Assembly: GCF_900110415.1 (NCBI RefSeq)
Contig: NZ_FODR01000001.1
Span: 558,001-622,000 of the forward strand
DNA: 64,000 bases
Direction: 5' to 3'
From: Mucilaginibacter sp. OK283
GTDB taxonomy: Bacteria; Bacteroidota; Bacteroidia; Sphingobacteriales; Sphingobacteriaceae
The notes below the pieces were generated by a model. That model searched no databases. It saw only the letters and a list, made by a program, of their open reading frames with translations, and was not told where the DNA came from. The position numbers were made by a program, and so were the translations under genes. Shown here piece after piece: positions 61,933 through 64,000 of this stretch. Each line of letters starts with the position of its first letter. The first letter of the stretch is position 1.

Positions 61933-61962
61933 CTTTTTTACCTGTTGCAACAGGTAAAAAAG
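61933..61962. repeat. 30-bp perfect palindrome
   Basis: CTTTTTTACCTGTTG (61933-61947) is directly followed by its exact complement CAACAGGTAAAAAAG (61948-61962). With no loop it is less suited as an RNA terminator than as a dimeric protein-binding site, although an inner 4-base loop would still allow a hairpin with T-run on either strand. Confidence 0.8.
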
Positions 61963-62052
61963 AATCGGTTTAACCTGCTAAATCGATATTGATTATGGCT
62001 TAAATAGCAAGGGGGAGTGGTATGAATTGAACTTGGATAACCCGATTAAAAC

Positions 62053-62084
62053 AAAAAGCCGGATGTTATCACAATCCGGCTTTT
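62053..62084 (-). terminator. Rho-independent terminator
   Basis: On the minus strand AAAAGCCGGAT pairs with ATCCGGCTTTT around a 9-base loop, followed by TTTTTG. It ends the DUF4397 gene. Confidence 0.88.
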
Positions 62085-62103
62085 ACTCAGGTAATTGAAT
62101 GGG

Positions 62104-62790
62104 TTAATTGTGCAGCACCTTATTTATACTAAGGCTGCCATCGCTTGCATCGCTGAAGTACAGGGAATATATTTTACCCGCCTGCAGGTCGGCAATATTA
62201 AAATTGCCGATATTTTTCCTGGAGGCCGTGCCATATAGCTGAACCGTTAGCGTTCCTGGATCAACATATTTGTAACCGCTTGCAATATTCCTGCTTATAT
62301 TGGTTACAAGGTCGTCGCCTGATGCGTCTTTGATATTGATATCCGACGGCGCGTTATCGCTTAAATGAACAAACTTGATTTTTACCTTTCCATTATTAGG
62401 CGTAGCCAGGTCATCTTCAAAAGATTTAACCCGGGCCGATGACCCCTTGCCTGCCATGTACACCGTAAAGCTTACACCATTTGTAGTATAAAGCTCGCCG
62501 GATGCATAAACATTGCTTGATCCTTCATCTTTAAATTCCATAACCAGTCTTTTGCCCGAAGCGGTAGTAATGTAAGGGGAGGCATCGGTATATTTAAGTC
62601 CGCCGCTTACCAGTACCGAATTAGCAATTGTAAAACTCTGAGGCCCCGAAGTTGATGCCGCGTTAACTACTTTTATATTGAATTGCCCCGAAGGATCGAT
62701 AGTGTTTTTTTCGCAGGATGAAAAAGATACGGCTGCGGTGAGCATTGCTATACCCGTTAATAGTTTTCTATAAATTGCTGATGTTTTCAT
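62104..62790 (-). CDS. DUF4397 domain lipoprotein
   Basis: About 228 residues from the ATG at 62790; an in-frame Met 13 codons upstream is less likely because the signal peptide begins MKTSAIYRKLLTGIAMLTAA. A lipobox Cys follows (SFSSCEKN). The domain is beta-rich, with GQFNIKVVNAASTSGPQSF, KVKIKFVHLSDNAPSDINIK and AGKIYSLYFSDASDGSLSIN typical of DUF4397, an immunoglobulin-like fold found in exported proteins. Function unknown. It is separated by 82 bases from the DUF2141 gene on the same strand. Confidence 0.82.
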   Translation of the reverse strand: MKTSAIYRKLLTGIAMLTAAVSFSSCEKNTIDPSGQFNIKVVNAASTSGPQSFTIANSVLVSGGLKYTDASPYITTASGKRLVMEFKDEGSSNVYASGELYTTNGVSFTVYMAGKGSSARVKSFEDDLATPNNGKVKIKFVHLSDNAPSDINIKDASGDDLVTNISRNIASGYKYVDPGTLTVQLYGTASRKNIGNFNIADLQAGKIYSLYFSDASDGSLSINKVLHN

Positions 62791-62872
62791 GTTGTTTTTA
62801 TTGAGGTTAATTTTAAATGCGTTTTTCATATAGGATGATAGTTTCGTTTTATTGAGGCTTCCCTGGGCGGGT

Positions 62873-63316
62873 TTACATATATTTTACCCTGATGTCGATT
62901 TTAGCAGGGGATTTCAAATCGACCTTAAAATCATCGAATGCCGGCTTTTTGAGTTTTTCCATAAAAAAGTTGGAAAAACCGAAACCTTCTTTGGGCATTC
63001 GTATGAAATTTTTGTCAATTTTTCCGTTTTCATTTTCGTCGTCGATAAGGGTTATGCCATACGTGCCCGGCTCCAGTTTAACCATCACTGTCAGTGTACC
63101 GTTGTTAATTGCTTTCTTATCAAATGTGACCTTTTTGTAAGGCTGCTCCTTGTTGTAGCTTTCATCATCTTTAAAAACATTAAGAATGATTTTGCCCCCG
63201 GCAGATCTGATCCCGGTAATTTTAACCTGTGTTTCCGGGGCCTGTATATAAGAAGCAAGGGAGATAAACAGCAGGCCAATAAGCATGTTGATACCGAATA
63301 CGGTTGTTTTTTTCAT
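62873..63316 (-). CDS. DUF2141 domain exported protein
   Basis: About 147 residues from MKKTTVFGINMLIGLLFISL, a signal peptide; the frame extends eight codons further up. DUF2141 marks are GGKIILNVFKDDESY, PYKKVTFDKKAI, LEPGTYGITLIDDENENGKID and PKEGFGFSN. The DxNxNGKxD segment looks like a calcium-binding loop. The family is predicted to be periplasmic or secreted with unknown role; it often accompanies sigma-54-like or antibiotic-stress genes, which are not seen here. Confidence 0.85.
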   Translation of the reverse strand: MKKTTVFGINMLIGLLFISLASYIQAPETQVKITGIRSAGGKIILNVFKDDESYNKEQPYKKVTFDKKAINNGTLTVMVKLEPGTYGITLIDDENENGKIDKNFIRMPKEGFGFSNFFMEKLKKPAFDDFKVDLKSPAKIDIRVKYM

Positions 63317-63705
63317 AGTTGTAAAATTTAATTTTAACATTAATTGGAAGCGAAGGTACCGGCCGCATTAATCGGGTGTTATCAAAAACATAGTGAAACG
63401 GGCATAATTGCGCCCGAAGGTTGTGTGTGTTAGTTTGAATAAAATGCCATTTTATTAAGTCGGCAGTATCATAGGTGGTAAACAGGAATGCAAATTGAAT
63501 ATGAGGGCCGCATTTAAGCAGGCCTTGTAATGTTGCCGGTTTTTGAAGCAGAAGGATAAGGCGGTTTAAATTAATACCGGCCGGCTGCTGCTAATAACGT
63601 GTCCTTTGCCTTTTCGGCGCGGTTTTCAGGCGGTTAAGCCCCACTTTTGCCCGCTTGGGTTTAACATGCTTACTTACATCCAATCTATTAGGTACATTTG
63701 CTTAT
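63317..63705. other. Intergenic region, divergent
   Basis: No gene or strong repeat is seen. It is more GC-rich than other spacers (for example around 63590-63660) and must contain two divergent promoters, which I could not pinpoint. Confidence 0.5.
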
Positions 63706-64000
63706 ATGCATGAAAAATTACCCGTAAAACGTTTAAATCGCTTAAGCTGGTTACTATCGGTAATTATCGGCGTTATCTTTTACCTCATCATTTCCCGCAG
63801 TGGTTCTGCAGAGCCTGTATTGCCTTATACGCTATTGACCATGTCGGGTATTTTGTTGGTTGGTTATGCCGATGTTGGCCTTATGGTCATTCTGTTGGTA
63901 CGTTATCCGTTACGGTCAAAAAAATTTACTTTGTACCGCCGCTTGCTAACCTACCCGGTAAGCGTATTTATTTACCTGGCATTATGGCCCGTTTTTGCTT
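63706..64000 (+). CDS. Membrane protein, N-terminal part (cut by window edge)
   Basis: A frame opens with ATG at 63706 (MHEKLPVKRLNRLSWLL) and runs off the window; 98 residues are visible. It has three predicted membrane helices: SWLLSVIIGVIFYLIIS, LLTMSGILLVGYADVGLMVIL and PVSVFIYLALWPVF. From memory, Bacteroidota LytTR-type regulators with N-terminal membrane helices begin in a similar way, but the DNA-binding domain would lie outside the window, so this is only a possibility. Confidence 0.65.
   Translation, partial: MHEKLPVKRLNRLSWLLSVIIGVIFYLIISRSGSAEPVLPYTLLTMSGILLVGYADVGLMVILLVRYPLRSKKFTLYRRLLTYPVSVFIYLALWPVFA

Larger units (their letters stand above)
61537..62103. other. Gene-free region upstream of the sigma factor
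   Basis: These 567 bases are AT-rich and contain no open frame of protein-like composition. They hold a 30-base perfect palindrome at 61933-61962, an inverted repeat AAATAACAC / GTGTTATTT (about 61851-61910), and the terminator of the DUF4397 gene at 62053-62084. The sigma-factor promoter should lie in the left part; no box pair was resolved. Confidence 0.6.

Noticed and set aside
1..64000. CRISPR array or insertion sequence
   Set aside because: No regularly spaced direct repeats and no transposase gene were seen in the window; the repeats present are palindromic pairs.

Overview
The window looks like a chromosomal segment of a Bacteroidota bacterium of the family Sphingobacteriaceae, most like Mucilaginibacter or a close relative. 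The evidence is a SusC/SusD pair with an ECF sigma factor and FecR-type anti-sigma factor, Bacteroidota promoter boxes (TAnnTTTG), many outer-membrane lipoproteins, a Bacteroidota-type integrase, and families common in that group (GHL10, DUF1835, DUF4397, DUF2141). The genus is inferred from overall gene resemblance and was not tested by a search.

Bases 1 to about 13,380 form a defence-rich integrative island next to a tRNA-Glu gene on the minus strand. From the tRNA inward it carries a tyrosine recombinase, a decayed ORF6N-domain gene, a four-helix KAP-like membrane NTPase, a HamA/HamB pair (Hachiman defence system), and a plus-strand cassette cut by the left window edge. The cassette encodes the C-terminal part of an unidentified protein, an unidentified 451-residue protein, and a 967-residue OLD/RecF-like ATPase joined through a coiled coil to a C-terminal HEPN-type RNase domain (RNxxxH motif). 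This cassette is the best candidate here for an undescribed defence system.

Bases 13,647 to 20,020 are one tight plus-strand operon: DUF427 protein, a MerA/Lpd-like disulfide oxidoreductase, ABC ATPase, fused permease/substrate-binding protein, EgtB and EgtD. It reads as ergothioneine synthesis plus uptake (EgtUV-like), perhaps with a recycling reductase. The substrate-binding domain of the fused transporter is circularly permuted relative to the usual OpuAC/EgtU order.

Bases 20,559 to 31,631 hold a secreted GH43 arabinanase-like enzyme, a PhyH dioxygenase/AraC divergent pair, and a NarL-type two-component operon (7-TM protein, kinase, LuxR regulator) that begins with a gene of an unnamed family ending in a CPGSxGCP motif. 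A second gene with the same motif and a 609-residue cysteine-rich protein follow. The two plus-strand genes share a nearly identical upstream operator (CGTA-N4-TACG, 10-base spacer, repeated) about 182 to 185 bases before their start codons. A third site of the same layout precedes a membrane-protein gene at 45,542.

Bases 31,641 to 51,551 are mostly housekeeping: metH-metF behind a SAM-I riboswitch, Bax inhibitor-1 and YihY membrane proteins, VanX-like dipeptidase with alanine dehydrogenase, tsaE, GHL10 hydrolase, gcvH, feoAB, and several unidentified genes, with many intergenic palindromes. Bases 51,574 to 61,536 are a minus-strand sigma/FecR/SusC/SusD nutrient-uptake locus with two extra lipoproteins and no local glycosidase. 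The right edge has DUF4397 and DUF2141 proteins and the start of an unidentified membrane protein.
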